NCBI GenBank assembly: GCA_026419785.1
Contig: JAODTK010003843.1
Location: 118,477-182,476, forward strand
Direction of reading: 5' to 3'
DNA length: 64,000 bases
Source: Sclerodactyla briareus
Lineage: Eukaryota; Echinodermata; Holothuroidea; Dendrochirotida; Sclerodactylidae
Positions 24,183 through 36,179 of the stretch are shown here, in pieces. The notes under the pieces are model-generated. The model did not search any database and was not told the DNA's origin. It saw nothing but the letters and a program-made list of their open reading frames with translations. The position numbers were made by a program, and so were the translations under genes. The stretch's first letter is position 1, and each line of letters starts with the position of its first letter.

Positions 24183-27090
24183 TGTATGCTGTGATAGGCT
24201 TGGTACCAACTGCTATGCATCCTAAAGGTTGTGAAGCAATCTTGCTATTTAGGAGATTTTGCGATATTGCCACACTAGCTGTTTTGAATAGGGATCCTAT
24301 CTGGGAGGGTACACACTTAATTAAAAGTTACCACGTATGAATTAAAAAAAAAAATGACACAGACTGAGCAAAACTCCCATTGACAAATATGCAATTCATC
24401 ACTTGAAAAAAAAGGCATTCAGATCAGACAGAGTGAGTAGCGAGGGCAGGGGAAGTCACTGCCCATCTCCCTTTACTGAGCGAGATGGAAATCGGGCGGG
24501 GGGAAAACAAGGAAAAGTTTAGGGCAAAATCGAGAATGTAGCAATTTTTGTGGACCACAGTTCTTTTCAGAACACCGATTTGATTTGATTTATAAAAGGC
24601 CCACACATTATAGCAGACAACCAAGTCACCGATTTGATTTGATTTAATAAAAGGCCCACACATTATAGCAGTAGGGCCCACAGTAGATGTCTTCCATAAT
24701 GAGGCTCTCTTGCCTGCCCTTAAAGGTTTGCGACCATTTTGAGGAGCATTAGGGGAACGAATACACCAAGTACAACCCTCATCGTTGGTGAATCGCCTCC
24801 CTTTGCCGCTTTTTATCGTCGCCTCCGCTGCTCCTCCCCGTGGGCTTTAGCAGAAGCCTGTGGAAAGTGAATTAGAAGGATGTTTACCGTCACATGTGAT
24901 AGCATGCAATACTTCTTTTTTCTCAATAAATTTTGTTGCATGAAGGTAGTTTTCATTTGGGCAACATGTATGAAGGCATCATCCTGTCCTATATCAATAT
25001 GAGTCCTCCCATTCAGCCGGGCGCCTTTACGACAGACATGTATCTGTGGGCATCATTTTTACAAGTAGGCAAGAGCCTCCCTTCAGCCACTTCTGTTGGG
25101 GATAGAGCATATAACGTTATTCTTCAATAAACAAGCCGACAGGAAGTATAATACTCTGAGAGCCTTCGCAAGCATCAGAAATTAACGTTGACCAATTTTT
25201 GTTTCGTTTTTTTGCACATAGGTTGGTTTGATTGGCATTAATGCTCGGTACTTTCTATCATTACCCTCAGACTGAATTACGGGGTTAAACCTGGAAAAAC
25301 ACAATCTGCTATACATTGTGAATATGATCCCCTAATCACAAGGAAAATGGAACGAACCTCCATAATATAAACCAAAGCAATGTATACTTAGCACTATGCA
25401 CTGTAGGCTACTATGGAACTTTAGTTGGGATGTTGGGATCTTTACTACAGCACTAACCAGTGCTATCTCAAACTCTGCACAAACGTCACATCATGACATA
25501 GGAACAACTAGTAAACGGCAACACTGACCAAAATTCATAGGCCCTTATAATGGCTCATCAGACCTCTTCTTTTGACCCAGGGTACCAGAGATATCTTCAG
25601 TAATATAGGGCAATTTTAATTGTGCATCTTGCACAATTGAGTCCGCACAATTTCAACACCAACCAATGGATATGTTTAGAAACTTTGGAGAATCCAAGTG
25701 TTAAAATCTTTGACTAAAGATGAATTCCCCTGAAAAGATGCGCCATTCATGTTGTTTAATTACACGCCAGTGACCAAAAATTAGAGCACTATTGTAGCGG
25801 AATAGAATAGATGACCACCGATTCAAATTTGTGAACATCCATGGAGTACTACAGTTTCCGCCACGGATGGACAATCACCTGGTCTGATCATCCAGTCATC
25901 TGTCAGGGAGAAGCATTTACCCCCCCGTTGTCGCCTAGTTTAGCATTTAACAGAAACAGCTCACTAATTCATTGACTACTTTCAATTTCAAAGGACATTT
26001 TTTTGACCATTTGGCTGCAATTTGCCAAAATTATGCAAAATTGACACATGCTCAACTATAATTGAATCCAGCACTTGGGATTTTTAAACTAACGAATGAC
26101 AAAACACATGCAACCGCTGACGTCGAGTACAAACATCACGGAGCTTGATATTTTTGCTGAAAATTCCTATGTGACTTTGACAGCAAATAAAGTGCTTCAC
26201 GCAACATTAGGGAATGACCATGAACAGTATTTGACATCGTGAACATTTCCTTACTGTTTTGACAAACATCTGTCCAAGCTCATGCAAACAGAAATACTTT
26301 TTTCGCACCTGAAACAAAATTTTCTCTGTACTAGACATTTAATTTCATAACTCGCAGACATGAGCCTAACGAATAGTAGTTTATTATTAGTTCTTTCCAT
26401 TCAATTGAATAGTAAGGGATGAATTCTGAAACAATGTTGTATGGCGCCCAAATGGACCCTCACTAGTATTACTCCTGTACTGGTATTATCACTGTTTCAC
26501 TCCAGTGCCGCGTCTCGGCCCCCCCGTTACTGGCAAGTCCATGTCCGCGAGTACCATTGCTAACGTGATACCAGGTGTGCCGTGCAAACCCAACTGATAT
26601 TAGAAGAAATGTTATTTTTGTACAGTAGCAAGCAGAACTCATAAAAAAATATGGCAAGGAATAATTTCCTTGGAGATGTGGAAGAGAGGTGACTGAATGT
26701 ATACTGCCTGAGGAACCAAAGTCCAAAGTACGTTTTGTTTATTTCAAAAATCGGCCAAAAGGCATAAGAGAATTGATGAATGCGACATGAAATGCATAGC
26801 ACTTCAGATAACCAAATATCTCACAACATGCACTTGTACAAGACAATGCCTGACGAATATACCCCGGGCCCTCTCAAACAACAAAACTGAAATATTTCAT
26901 GAAAAATATGTCTTCAGATTTATTTTGACGTGTTGAAATAACCACCCATTGGAGTGACTGTGGTAAGGCGGTTCCAACACAGGTGGCACACATATGGTAG
27001 TGTTCTCCACTATGGATTTTGTCGAGTCATGCCCCCCAGACAAACTTTGAAAATGGTCACTATGGCCCGGGACAGCGATCTGCAGCCTGA
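24183..27090. other. Unannotated DNA, mostly nothing recognised
   Basis: Holds a 54-bp tandem duplication (24573-24671). Near 25945-25990 there is another copy of the AGCATTTAACAGAAACAGC block that starts the repeat at 3.87 kb, followed by decayed sequence. No gene was recognised. Confidence 0.4.
24573..24671. repeat. 54-bp tandem duplication
   Basis: CACCGATTTGATTTGATTTA followed by TAAAAGGCCCACACATTATA and GCAG occurs twice (24573-24626 and 24627-24671), nearly identical. The second copy lacks the last bases. Confidence 0.95.
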
Positions 27091-27094
27091 CACC

Positions 27095-27126
27095 TATAAA
27101 AACATCTCACTCGAAGCGACTCACTG
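27095..27126 (+). promoter_or_regulatory. Candidate core promoter (TATA plus initiator)
   Basis: TATAAAAA at 27095-27102 is followed by TCACTGA starting at 27121. This places an initiator-like A about 28 bases downstream of the first T of the TATA, the normal metazoan spacing. The sequence after it is more balanced in composition and contains an ATG at ~27293. No conserved protein follows directly, so this remains a positional match only. Confidence 0.3.
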
Positions 27127-27633
27127 ATCGATAAGTTTTTGTTTTCTATTTCTGTTAATATCTGTTGATTCTCCGCGAGATACAAAACTTCTGTCAGTCA
27201 GTGACAAATAGCCCGCCACCCGTCTAAGCAAACAGTACGTTCAGCCGAGGACTAGCCTAAACCGCAGTTTACGTACCGCTTGCATCAGTCATATGAGCGA
27301 GGAGCCCTACAGCAATTATATTCTGTGTCGCTTTCACATAATTTGGACAACAGGTCTCTGTTTCTTTTTTACAAGGACAACGTTGGAACGAAGCAGCAGT
27401 CAATGAGAAAGGGTCTGCAGAAGAGATACTTGTTCGTCGGTTCTTTACATTCCGGCGACTGTTCACTGGAGCATGCTCATGAACGGCAGGGTCTTCCTTC
27501 AGGAGGGCCCAGCTCTTCACAATTGATCACAGGCTGTTCATTACAACCAGGCTTACTTTCAAAATCCTGAGGAAAGCGACGTCGGCCTTCATAATGGTGA
27601 CGTGAGCCAACGAAGGACCCAAAATAGCTATAG

Positions 27634-27999
27634 TGTATTGCTGACAAGCTGAGGCATCGCCTGAGAGGCTGGGGGGTTGGGGACCCTGAATTCAAAGCCT
27701 TGGGGGCCATCCTCAAGACAAAGGAGTGCATCCTGGAGCATACTAGGAGCGACCACTGGGGCAAGTTGCATGATGCGAAAACAAGTGTGGGAATATTAAG
27801 ATTGCCCGGTTTTGTGCAAAACATGGGGCAAGTTTCACCAGAGTTGATGAAGCATGGAATAATCATTGAAGGGACTGCTTATAAAGAAATAAAAATTCTT
27901 AGAGGTAGTTTGCCAACACACCCAATATTACACTTTGGGCAGGGCTGGAAGGAAAATATGAATTTCCAGGAAGGAGAAAATTATTTTCCAGAAGACTGA
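27634..27999 (+). CDS. Weak NADAR-like relic
   Basis: From just after a stop at 27631 to a stop at 28000 there is a frame containing EFKALGAILKTKECILEHT then RSDHWGKLHDAK. In NADAR-domain proteins (ADP-ribose glycosidase-type enzymes acting on N-linked ADP-ribose), the C-terminal part has the form L...LLSTG...LVE.T..D..WG, and the spacing of E.T, D and WG fits. The N-terminal NADAR half was not found upstream in any frame. The last ~60 residues do not resemble the family. The match is about 30 residues and could be coincidental, so treat this as a lead only. Confidence 0.22.
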   Translation, partial: CIADKLRHRLRGWGVGDPEFKALGAILKTKECILEHTRSDHWGKLHDAKTSVGILRLPGFVQNMGQVSPELMKHGIIIEGTAYKEIKILRGSLPTHPILHFGQGWKENMNFQEGENYFPED

Positions 28000-30400
28000 T
28001 AAATTTCCTTACAAACTTGCAAGACTACCTTTGAGAATGCACAACTTTCGCTCAGAATGCAATACTGTATTTCCCTGGAAGGCGCAGTGTTATGTGGGGG
28101 ATGGCTGGATCATTGAGTTGAATCAGTTGACCACAATCCTCCGACGGATGAAACCACTTATAATAGAGTACAGTTCTTCCTAAAAGAAATGAGAAAATGT
28201 GCAATTCTGTCACAACTTCACTCTTAAATGTTAAAATCGTTTTTGAAGACCCCAATGTGAGAACACTGGAACCTAGAAATGTTTTGCTTTCCTTTGACAA
28301 TGCAACTAAATGTCAGCTGCTCAACGACAATCTAGGAGTCCACAAAAAAAAAAAAAAAAAAAAAAAAAACCAATCTTTGCAAATGTAAAGTTGTAAACGA
28401 ACCACTCTCGAGGACACTTGGAACCCTAGAATGTTTGTTTCCGTTGACACTGCAACCATTAATAATTAATCAACAGGCAGTTTAGCGAGTCCCAGTACGA
28501 GTGCTAATACTGTAATAATGGATGCAGACACGTTTCAGGCACGTTTCACAGAGTGTGAAGCTTGTCACCCACACAATCACTACAGGTAATGTGCAGCAGC
28601 ACTTGAATTAAAAACAGCACGGTGGCAATGCTAGCCGGGCTCTTCAATTATGCGTGATCAGTTGATGCCCCTGACATTCCAGCTTTAGCGGCGGCAAATA
28701 CAATGACGGCTTGCACTTCTCCCCGATGCCCCGGTGCTCTCCTCGCAACAGTCCTAAATTTACATTTTGAGCTCAAAGGAGTAAACAGCATATAATTCCG
28801 CAATTTTCAAGCACCCAACCAGCGTTTGATTCAAGGTTGGCTTTAGAATAGCCAGAAATGTTACACGGACGTGGCTTGGTATAGCAATTTGCCAATTTTG
28901 TGTGGCAACAGCCTAGCTTCACATTTGTTAACAAAATAACGTGAATTTCTTTCTGTTGCCCTCTGCTGCAAAGCTACCCCAGGTCTTTCCCCTCTGACAG
29001 ACTTGAATTTAGGTTTAGGATTGCCCCCCCTCCCTTTATCCTCCTTTATCCTCTCCCCCCTCCTGATGATATCTCCTAAATTCTGTACCTACAGCCTTTA
29101 CCACTCTACAGTGTGTTACTGGATTACCTGAGAGGATGGCGATATGTTATAGAAGGTCCAAGACCTTAAGATCATGATTCGACTGTAGTCCTTTCTTGAA
29201 TGTGTTCAGTGTTCTGGCTGTAACTGTTCTCTGCAATTTGTTTCAAGTTTTCAGAAGCTGTTATTTTTGTTCCTTTTAATTCTATTATCAACTCTTTTTG
29301 GCTGAAATTTCTCGGAATTTCGGGATATTATAGAACGTTAAAGATATCGGCAGGAATGAGGTATGTTCCAATAGGCATAGGATTCCAATCCCTCCTGATA
29401 GGATCTATCCCACATTTCTGGTATTAATTTTGTATTTGTACCCTTGGACAAACTTCCAATGAATCAATATCTTTCCTCGAGTACTGACTTCCATACTAGT
29501 CCAGATTTGGCCTCTCAAGTGATACAGACATACATCTAACATAATGACATTACTGATATCCATAAGAAGTACATTACAGCTCACATAGAATCAGGATATG
29601 CCCGAGACATTGAACCACTCACGGAAAAGACATAGCACTTTGCGCCTTCGCACTCAAAAATGCCCAGTAACCCCCAACTTGCCCCATGATGTGTGTCATT
29701 GAATTTTTCCTGGTCATTTTATCAACATAACCATTGAACTTCTGAAAGTACTATCTTGCGCCAGCTCCAGGTTGCTGCCTCCAGGTGAGGATCTTTTGAT
29801 ACCAAAGTTTCTGCATTCTGAACCTCGCCCTGGAATGACCTCCACAGGCCCGGCTCCCCAGAGTACAAATCGTTGACACGTCCGACAATTTCAAGAGTTA
29901 ACCTTAAAACCGTATTTTATATCCCACATTCCTATTAACTTGCTGGTGGCAATGCCAATTTTTTGTCTTTTTCCTCTTGTGAAGCTCTTTGAGCAACCTA
30001 TTCTGGTTGGATTTTGTGCATACACGATGTGGCATTATTTATTATCTTGTATTCCCGTATTGCAGCGATGACGACTCAAAGCAATGTAGGTCCATGCATG
30101 ATGCCTTGTTGGAAATCTAGGGCATCTCGGCCCAGTTCACGTTCCTGGAACTAATGAAACGTGAAAGTAATTTGACTATACTCTGGAAACTAGACACCGC
30201 CTGGCGGGTGAACCGCCAAATGTTATCCCACCTTTGAACAATGGAAGGCGGTGATGGTTATTAAGGAAAAAATCAAAAGGACACATTCCATGACCAAAGG
30301 AAGGGGAAAGTTTATTCAATAAAATGACATTCAGTTAGTGGTCACATTCGCCAAATTTGTGACATACGACAAAGTTAAGGAAATTGTGATTATTTCAGCA
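28000..30400. other. Unannotated DNA with one poly(A) insertion
   Basis: A diverged tandem pair (about 28240-28330 and 28398-28485) shares GAACACTGGAACC-TAGAA and GACA-TGCAAC words on either side of a 26-nt A run. The rest, including 28.9-30.4 kb, shows no recognisable gene. Confidence 0.4.
28344..28369. repeat. Poly(A) tract, 26 nt
   Basis: An uninterrupted A run between two diverged copies of the same ~90-bp sequence. It could be a retroposition scar or a simple expansion. Confidence 0.95.
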
Positions 30401-31520
30401 ATTTGACCTCCGGTTTAGGCTTGCCACAGGTTATCGATTATTTTGAAATGCAAAAAACCGGATTGACTCGGTTTTGGTTTGACTCTGTTTCGAATCATTT
30501 GTAAAAAAAAACGAAAAAAACCGTAAACAACGAAAAAAAAAGGAGTCGGCCTGACGCCAACGGCCAAAAACCAAGTCATGAAAAAAATCTGCACGCAATC
30601 CACACTCGGTTAAAGCGGCAGAGACCTAGGAGGGTCTTTAAAACCTGTATAGGTATGCCAACCGCATTGACGCCGCATAGTAAATCAATGAAATGTCCCT
30701 GGGGACTGAGTATGTGTACTTCTTGCAGCAAAAAATCTAGTGATCTATAGAAACCTATCAATTTTAATGCTGTTGTCTATGTGTCTCTCTTTTACAGTAC
30801 CATCATCTATAAATACATCATACTCTCAATTATTGTTGATAACTTTTACTCTTTCACTTTCCAGACAGGTAAGTGAATATAAGTCATTTCTTGGTTGATG
30901 TTAGCCAGGCCACTTAAGTTTGGGATTGTTCCATTAACGACAACGGTGACCACACTCACAAGAGTCAAGAGTGTGTGACGTTGTTGCAGGGTAATAAAGT
31001 GACAGCTTACTCATTGTGTCAACATCAGTGTTTCGGAAAATTATTAATTACCTTAATATACCAAAACACGGTACTAGATCAAAATGTATTTTTCGCCGAT
31101 TAAGCAAGCCGCCGCCGTGTACATCGCAGCTCAATCCGCAACCTGTTTGAAAATTGAAAATTATAAACTGCCCCATGTGTGTTGCGAGCTGTGTACTTTC
31201 ATTATAGCTTAATATACCTGCCGCCACGACATCGCAGCTTTCGTGTACGAATGAAACACTGCATGCAAAGCTATTGTTTGCTTGCTTACTTGCCCATGCC
31301 TGTTGCAGTATTTTCAAGACATGATAATAGCCCTGTTTGGAAACACGTGGTCATCATCTACTTACTATTCACTAGCATGTCTGCATGCATTCCCCACTGA
31401 TAATGCACAGTGTGTTATCAACTACCAGTCGGCGGCCACCCCACTGATTTGTACAGGCTGCCATACAGCAAACCTTTTTGCTTCCCTTGCCGAAGGCAAA
31501 AGGAATCCTATCGTCACGCA
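30400..31520. other. Unannotated DNA, nothing recognised
   Basis: Includes A-rich runs with AACCG words around 30460-30560. No exon or clear repeat was recognised. Confidence 0.4.
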
Positions 31521-31524
31521 GCCG

Positions 31525-31563
31525 TGCGTGTGTGTGTGTGTGTGCGTGGCGTCTGTGTGTGTT
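31525..31563. repeat. (GT)n microsatellite
   Basis: GTGTGT run interrupted by CGTGGC, directly before the interspersed tandem repeat that starts near 31.6 kb. Confidence 0.95.
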
Positions 31564-31589
31564 TGACACCCCGTTGTGCATCAGCACGA

Positions 31590-32330
31590 TTCTTAAAGAA
31601 CGCAAGCATGTATGAAGTTTAAATTAAGTATGGTGGGTTGCACATATTGAGAAGATGACCCCTATTTTTTTTGGTGTCATTCAAGGTTATTCAAGGTGAC
31701 GAGAGGGCAAAGTTGAGAAAGCTTGTTCAGCATGATATCTAACGAACTCAAGCATGTATCAGTTTCAATTTTGTATGTGGGTCTCACATATGGTGAGGAT
31801 GAACCCTATTATTTGTGTTGTTAGGTCAGGTCATTTAAGTCACCTAGACAATATCATCTTGGCACCGAAAACATTTTTAGAGGGATGGCCTAATGGAAAG
31901 TGTTTGTTCGTCTGGTGCGAACTACATCTGGTGGACCTTTTGAACTCATTTGACCTTTGACCTTGTTTGACCTTGTGACATTGAGTGTTAATTTTTTGTA
32001 ATGCCGATTCAGTATTGTTGAAACAAACCATAATGTGATAGCTAATGTAAACAACACTCCTATCACAATCTAATCTCAAGGAATGCCATGTGGGAAAAGT
32101 CAGAACATCCCAAACACTGGAATGTTGTTAAACTTTATTTTCGGACTTGACCTATTGGTCACCAAAATATTTTGGAGGGATGATGTAATGGGCAGTTTTC
32201 TTCGTCTAGCGAACTGCCATGTAGTTTCCGTTATTCATTGGAGCTCCTATATGTCTTCTGAACTTATATTTCATATGGCCACCTGCCACTCAGCAATTTT
32301 GAGATGCTTGTGTTCAGGATCACAAAAATA
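31590..32330. repeat. Interspersed tandem family with ~146-bp unit
   Basis: The first unit (31598) and second unit (31744) share GAAC-CAAGCATGTAT, GTTTCAAT-like, GGGT-GCACATAT and GATGA-CCCTATT in order. Downstream are TTGACCTTTGACCTTG and two AAATATTTTGGAGGGATGATGT-like / ACATTTTTAGAGGGATGGCC variants (about 31872 and 32168). Later units are strongly decayed. Non-coding. Confidence 0.7.
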
Positions 32331-32979
32331 ATTCGACATAATTGTGCCCATTGCCCGATATATCGTCTCCCCAGGCAGGGTAAATGGATACCACAGAAGG
32401 GGCAGAGAAATGAAGGGAATAAATAATATTTGAGATTCCGAGTGGGCAACTTTATCGAAAGGAATTTTGAGTATCAAAAACCAACAATATCTAATAGGGA
32501 TATTTCCTCTGGTTTAGCTTAAAGCCCACTAGCCCTGTCAGCTATGGCAAGGAATCGCGACACAGTTTTGTGTCTAGTTATACACACCCTTAACCTCTAT
32601 TCTGAGTTTTCTGACTCTGTTTGATTAAGGACTTGAAATTATCCGCGATCGTCGATTCCACTGATGCTATGTATTTTCGTGTGGGCGTACAATTCTATGA
32701 TGCTTAATGTGAAATAATGGGGCCTTGGTGGAAAAAAAAATCATAAATTAAGGTTTTAGCGCAGATCTGGGTGGTTTTTAGGGCTGATTTAGACTGTGCC
32801 GGGCTTCATTTTGCCTTGCTAAAATAATCACAGTTTATGTTTGGAGCTTTGGGGCTTTCTGGTACTTGCACAACGATCCGTTTGTACTGTGCATGTGCGT
32901 CGCCGGACTTACATACATAGTACTGTTGGAAGAATAAGTATTTTTTTTGTTTTGTTATTTCTCTGCACGTTGCATTTTT
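32330..32979. other. Unannotated DNA, nothing recognised
   Basis: AT-rich, without exon or repeat structure that I can identify. Confidence 0.4.
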
Positions 32980-32984
32980 TGATA

Positions 32985-35332
32985 ACCAGAAAGCAAAAGG
33001 CTTAGTGATTCCTTTACGTTTCTGTAACTCATGCCAGACCCACGGAGATAGTACCAGCTCATCATAGCAACGTAACAACGTAACTGACAAATTTCCTATC
33101 TTTTACCAACCATTAATAGGGTTCCTGTACCCTTGGGTTAAGAAAGCTACACACCTACATGACCTCTGTGACTGACCCCAAAACAATAGGGTTCATATAC
33201 TCATCATGGGGAACAACAAACCATTACCAGCTCATCATAGTCAACTAACAACGTAACTTACAATTTCCTATCTTACCAACCAATTAATAGGGTTCCTGCC
33301 CTTGGTAGAAAGCTACACACCTACATGACCTCTGACTGCCCCAAAACAATAGGTTCATATACTCATCATGGGGAACAAACATCAAGTAATGATCTTCATC
33401 CTCCCGGTGGGGTCAAGTTATCATGTTTACAGCCAAATTGGCTTAAAATTCAATTTTCATGAATTTTCTATTTTCGATCAAAACTCACTCTCCGACCTGA
33501 ACCAAAAACATAGGTTTCCTGTACTCCCCATAAGAACGCTTTACACCTAATTTCAATTGATCAGACCAAACATTCTGGCTTCCGTGTATCCAGGTTTCAT
33601 ACTTTGACCTCTGTGACCTCAGATGACCCTCCGACTGACCCCAAAAAATAGGGCATGTACTCTCATGAATACACAAATAAACGAAGTCATTATCCTCATT
33701 CTCCCCGCACTTTACCAAAACATAGGTCATGTACTCCCCATACGGCAATACACACCTACTTTCAACCTGATCAGACCACCTGTTGACTTATCGTGGTTCC
33801 ACAAGTTTTTCAGACTTGACCTCTGGGGTGACCTCAGATGACCATCTGACCCTCACCCAACAATAGGGTTCATATCCTCATCATGGGACAAACTACCAAT
33901 ATTAGCTTCATCCTCCCGTAGGGTCAGTTATCATGTTTACAAGCCAAATTGGCTAAAATATCAAATTTTCACAAATTTTTCTATTTTCGATAAAACTAAA
34001 GTCACTCCGACCTGAACCAAAAACATATGGTTCCTGTACTCCCCATAAGAAAGCTTTACAACCTAATTTCACTGATAAGAACCAACCATTCTGGACTTAC
34101 GTGTTTACAAAGTTTTTCAGATACTTTGACCTCTGTGACCTCAGATGAACCTCTGACCTGACGCCCAAACAATAGGGTTCATGTCTGTCATGGGGAACAC
34201 ACATCCAAGTATTAGCTTCATCCATTCAGCTGGTGTCGGAGTTTTATCGTGTTTACAGACAAAATTTGGCCAAAAAATGAAATTTTCACATTTCTATTTT
34301 CGACCAAAATTCACTCCCGACCTGGACCAAAAAACAATAGCGATTCCTGTACGCCCCATAGAAAGCTATACCACCCGAATTTAAAACTGATCAGACCAAC
34401 CATTCTGGATTATAGTGTGTTACAAGGTTTTTCAGACTTTGACCTCTGGTTGACCTCAGATGACCCGACCATACCCAAAAACAATAGGGTTCATGTACTC
34501 AGCAATGGGGTAACACAACCTACCAAGTATGAGCTTCATCCATCCAGGTGGGGTAAAGTTATCGTGTGTTTACAAGCCGAAATTGGCCAAAATATCGAAA
34601 TTTTTCGCAACAAAGTTTTCTATTTTCGAACCACCAAAATTCACTTTCCCGACTGGAACAAAAACATAGGGTTCCTGGACTCCCCATTAAGAAAGCTATA
34701 CACCTAATTCAACTTGATCAGACAATCCTTCTGGACTTATCGGTGTTTACAAGGTTTTAGACTTTGACTCTGGTGACCTCAGATGACCTCTGACTGACCC
34801 AAGACAAAAGGGTTCATGTACTCAGCATGGGGGAACACACATACCAAGTTGAGGCTCATCCATTCAGCTGGGGTCGAGTTCGTTATCGTTGTTTACAAGG
34901 CCAAAAAATTGGCCACAAAAAGGAATTTTCACAATTTCCTATTTTCGACCAAAATTAACTCCCCACCTAAACCCAAAAACAATAAGGGCTTCCTGTACCC
35001 CATAGGAAAGCTATCACACCCCCAATTTCAACTTGATAGACCAAACCATTCTGCTTATCGTGTTTAAAAGGTTTTGAGACTTTGACATCTGGTGACCTCT
35101 GACGATCTCTGACCTGACACAAAAAACAATAGGGTTCATGTACTATCATGGAGCAAACACACATACCAAAGTATGAGGCCTGACCTACCCAGAACCTGAC
35201 AAGTTATCGTTGTTTACAAGCTGGCGTCACACACCCCACACATAACACACACACGTACACACGCACACAACACAAAAAACACACAGAACGTGCACCTGAT
35301 AGATTCCTATGACTTAGTCAAGGAATCAAAAA
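32985..35332. mobile_element. Inverted-end element with inner ~315-bp tandem array, copy 3
   Basis: Starts CCAGAAAGCAAAAGGCTTAG then TGATTCCTTTACG, and ends GTCAAGGAATCAAAAA (35317-35332). About six units lie inside; the CAATAGGGTTCAT word recurs near 33855, 34168, 34483, 34805 and 35127, a period of 313-322 bp. The first units are shortened. A CA-rich tract (35230-35290) and the GATAGATTCCTATGAC block close it, as in the two copies at 20.4-24.2 kb. Same orientation as those copies, about 9 kb away. Confidence 0.8.
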
Positions 35333-36100
35333 GAGACACTTGGTCTGATGCTCGTGCAGGTTATTTGCAATTATCTGTTCATTCCCCCATATTATTATGG
35401 AACAGTCTGATTGACAAAAAAGATTGGCTGCATTCACAGCTGAAATATTGTACTCGACAATATGGGAATATGGAGGGGATAAATAGCTGGATTTATCATA
35501 ATGGCAATAAACTAGATTAAGTCTTGGAAACCCATAACATCAAGAACACGTGACTTGTTTTCTTTATGATGGTTTTTTATTAAATGGACAATTCAGTACG
35601 ACAAAATATGCTAAGGGATATAATATCTTAGAACTGGAGACACCGTACCATGACCCCGGAAGCTTCAAACTCGCCATAGCGGCGGGGGGGACCGTCTTTT
35701 GTCTGGGGTTCAGGAAGCAGTACCCCAGTCCCCCCTTGAGCCCAGATACCTTCTTCTGTTGAACGGCATCGGTCTCGAAACCGGAGACGAAAAAAAAACC
35801 GGTTGACTCTGTTTAGAAATCGGAGGAAACGGACCGGTTTTGCTCCGGAACTAAACCGTGGAACCTCTTACCTCCGGTGACTTGAAATCATCTATACCTA
35901 CCAGTTTCTGTTAATCAGACAAAACCTCAGTTCGCCGTAAAACCTGCAACCAGAGTTTTTGCTGTAGCTCAAACTGCACAACTGTACCAAGATGAATGTA
36001 CAATAATGTGATAAATGTCAAGATGTGTTCAAAAATGGCCTTAGTGTGCCCCTTATGACTTGGGAACATGATCTTCATATGGCTCAAAAATGTCCTTAGT
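35333..36100. other. Unannotated DNA, nothing recognised
   Basis: A + strand open frame ending near 35762 contains an unremarkable peptide that matches nothing I know. A small inverted pair GGTCTCGAAACC sits at ~35770. No gene is claimed. Confidence 0.35.
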
Positions 36101-36179
36101 ATAGTCAAAAATGTTCCACTTAATGGGCCACAGGGCCAACAGTGACAATGGATGGCGTCCTAAATCCCTGGGCACCCTG

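Noticed and set aside
24933-25130. Plus-strand frame ending at an AATAAA
   Set aside because: Only 65 residues, no recognisable family; the stop lying within AATAAA is not sufficient evidence for a terminal exon.
29100-29900. Possible LINE C-terminal tail on the minus strand (TARTLNTFKKGLQ)
   Set aside because: The resemblance is about a dozen residues, and no reverse-transcriptase motifs are present upstream in any frame.
35761-35800. GGTCTCGAAACC stem-loop resembling a tRNA anticodon arm
   Set aside because: No acceptor stem, D arm or T arm can be placed around it.
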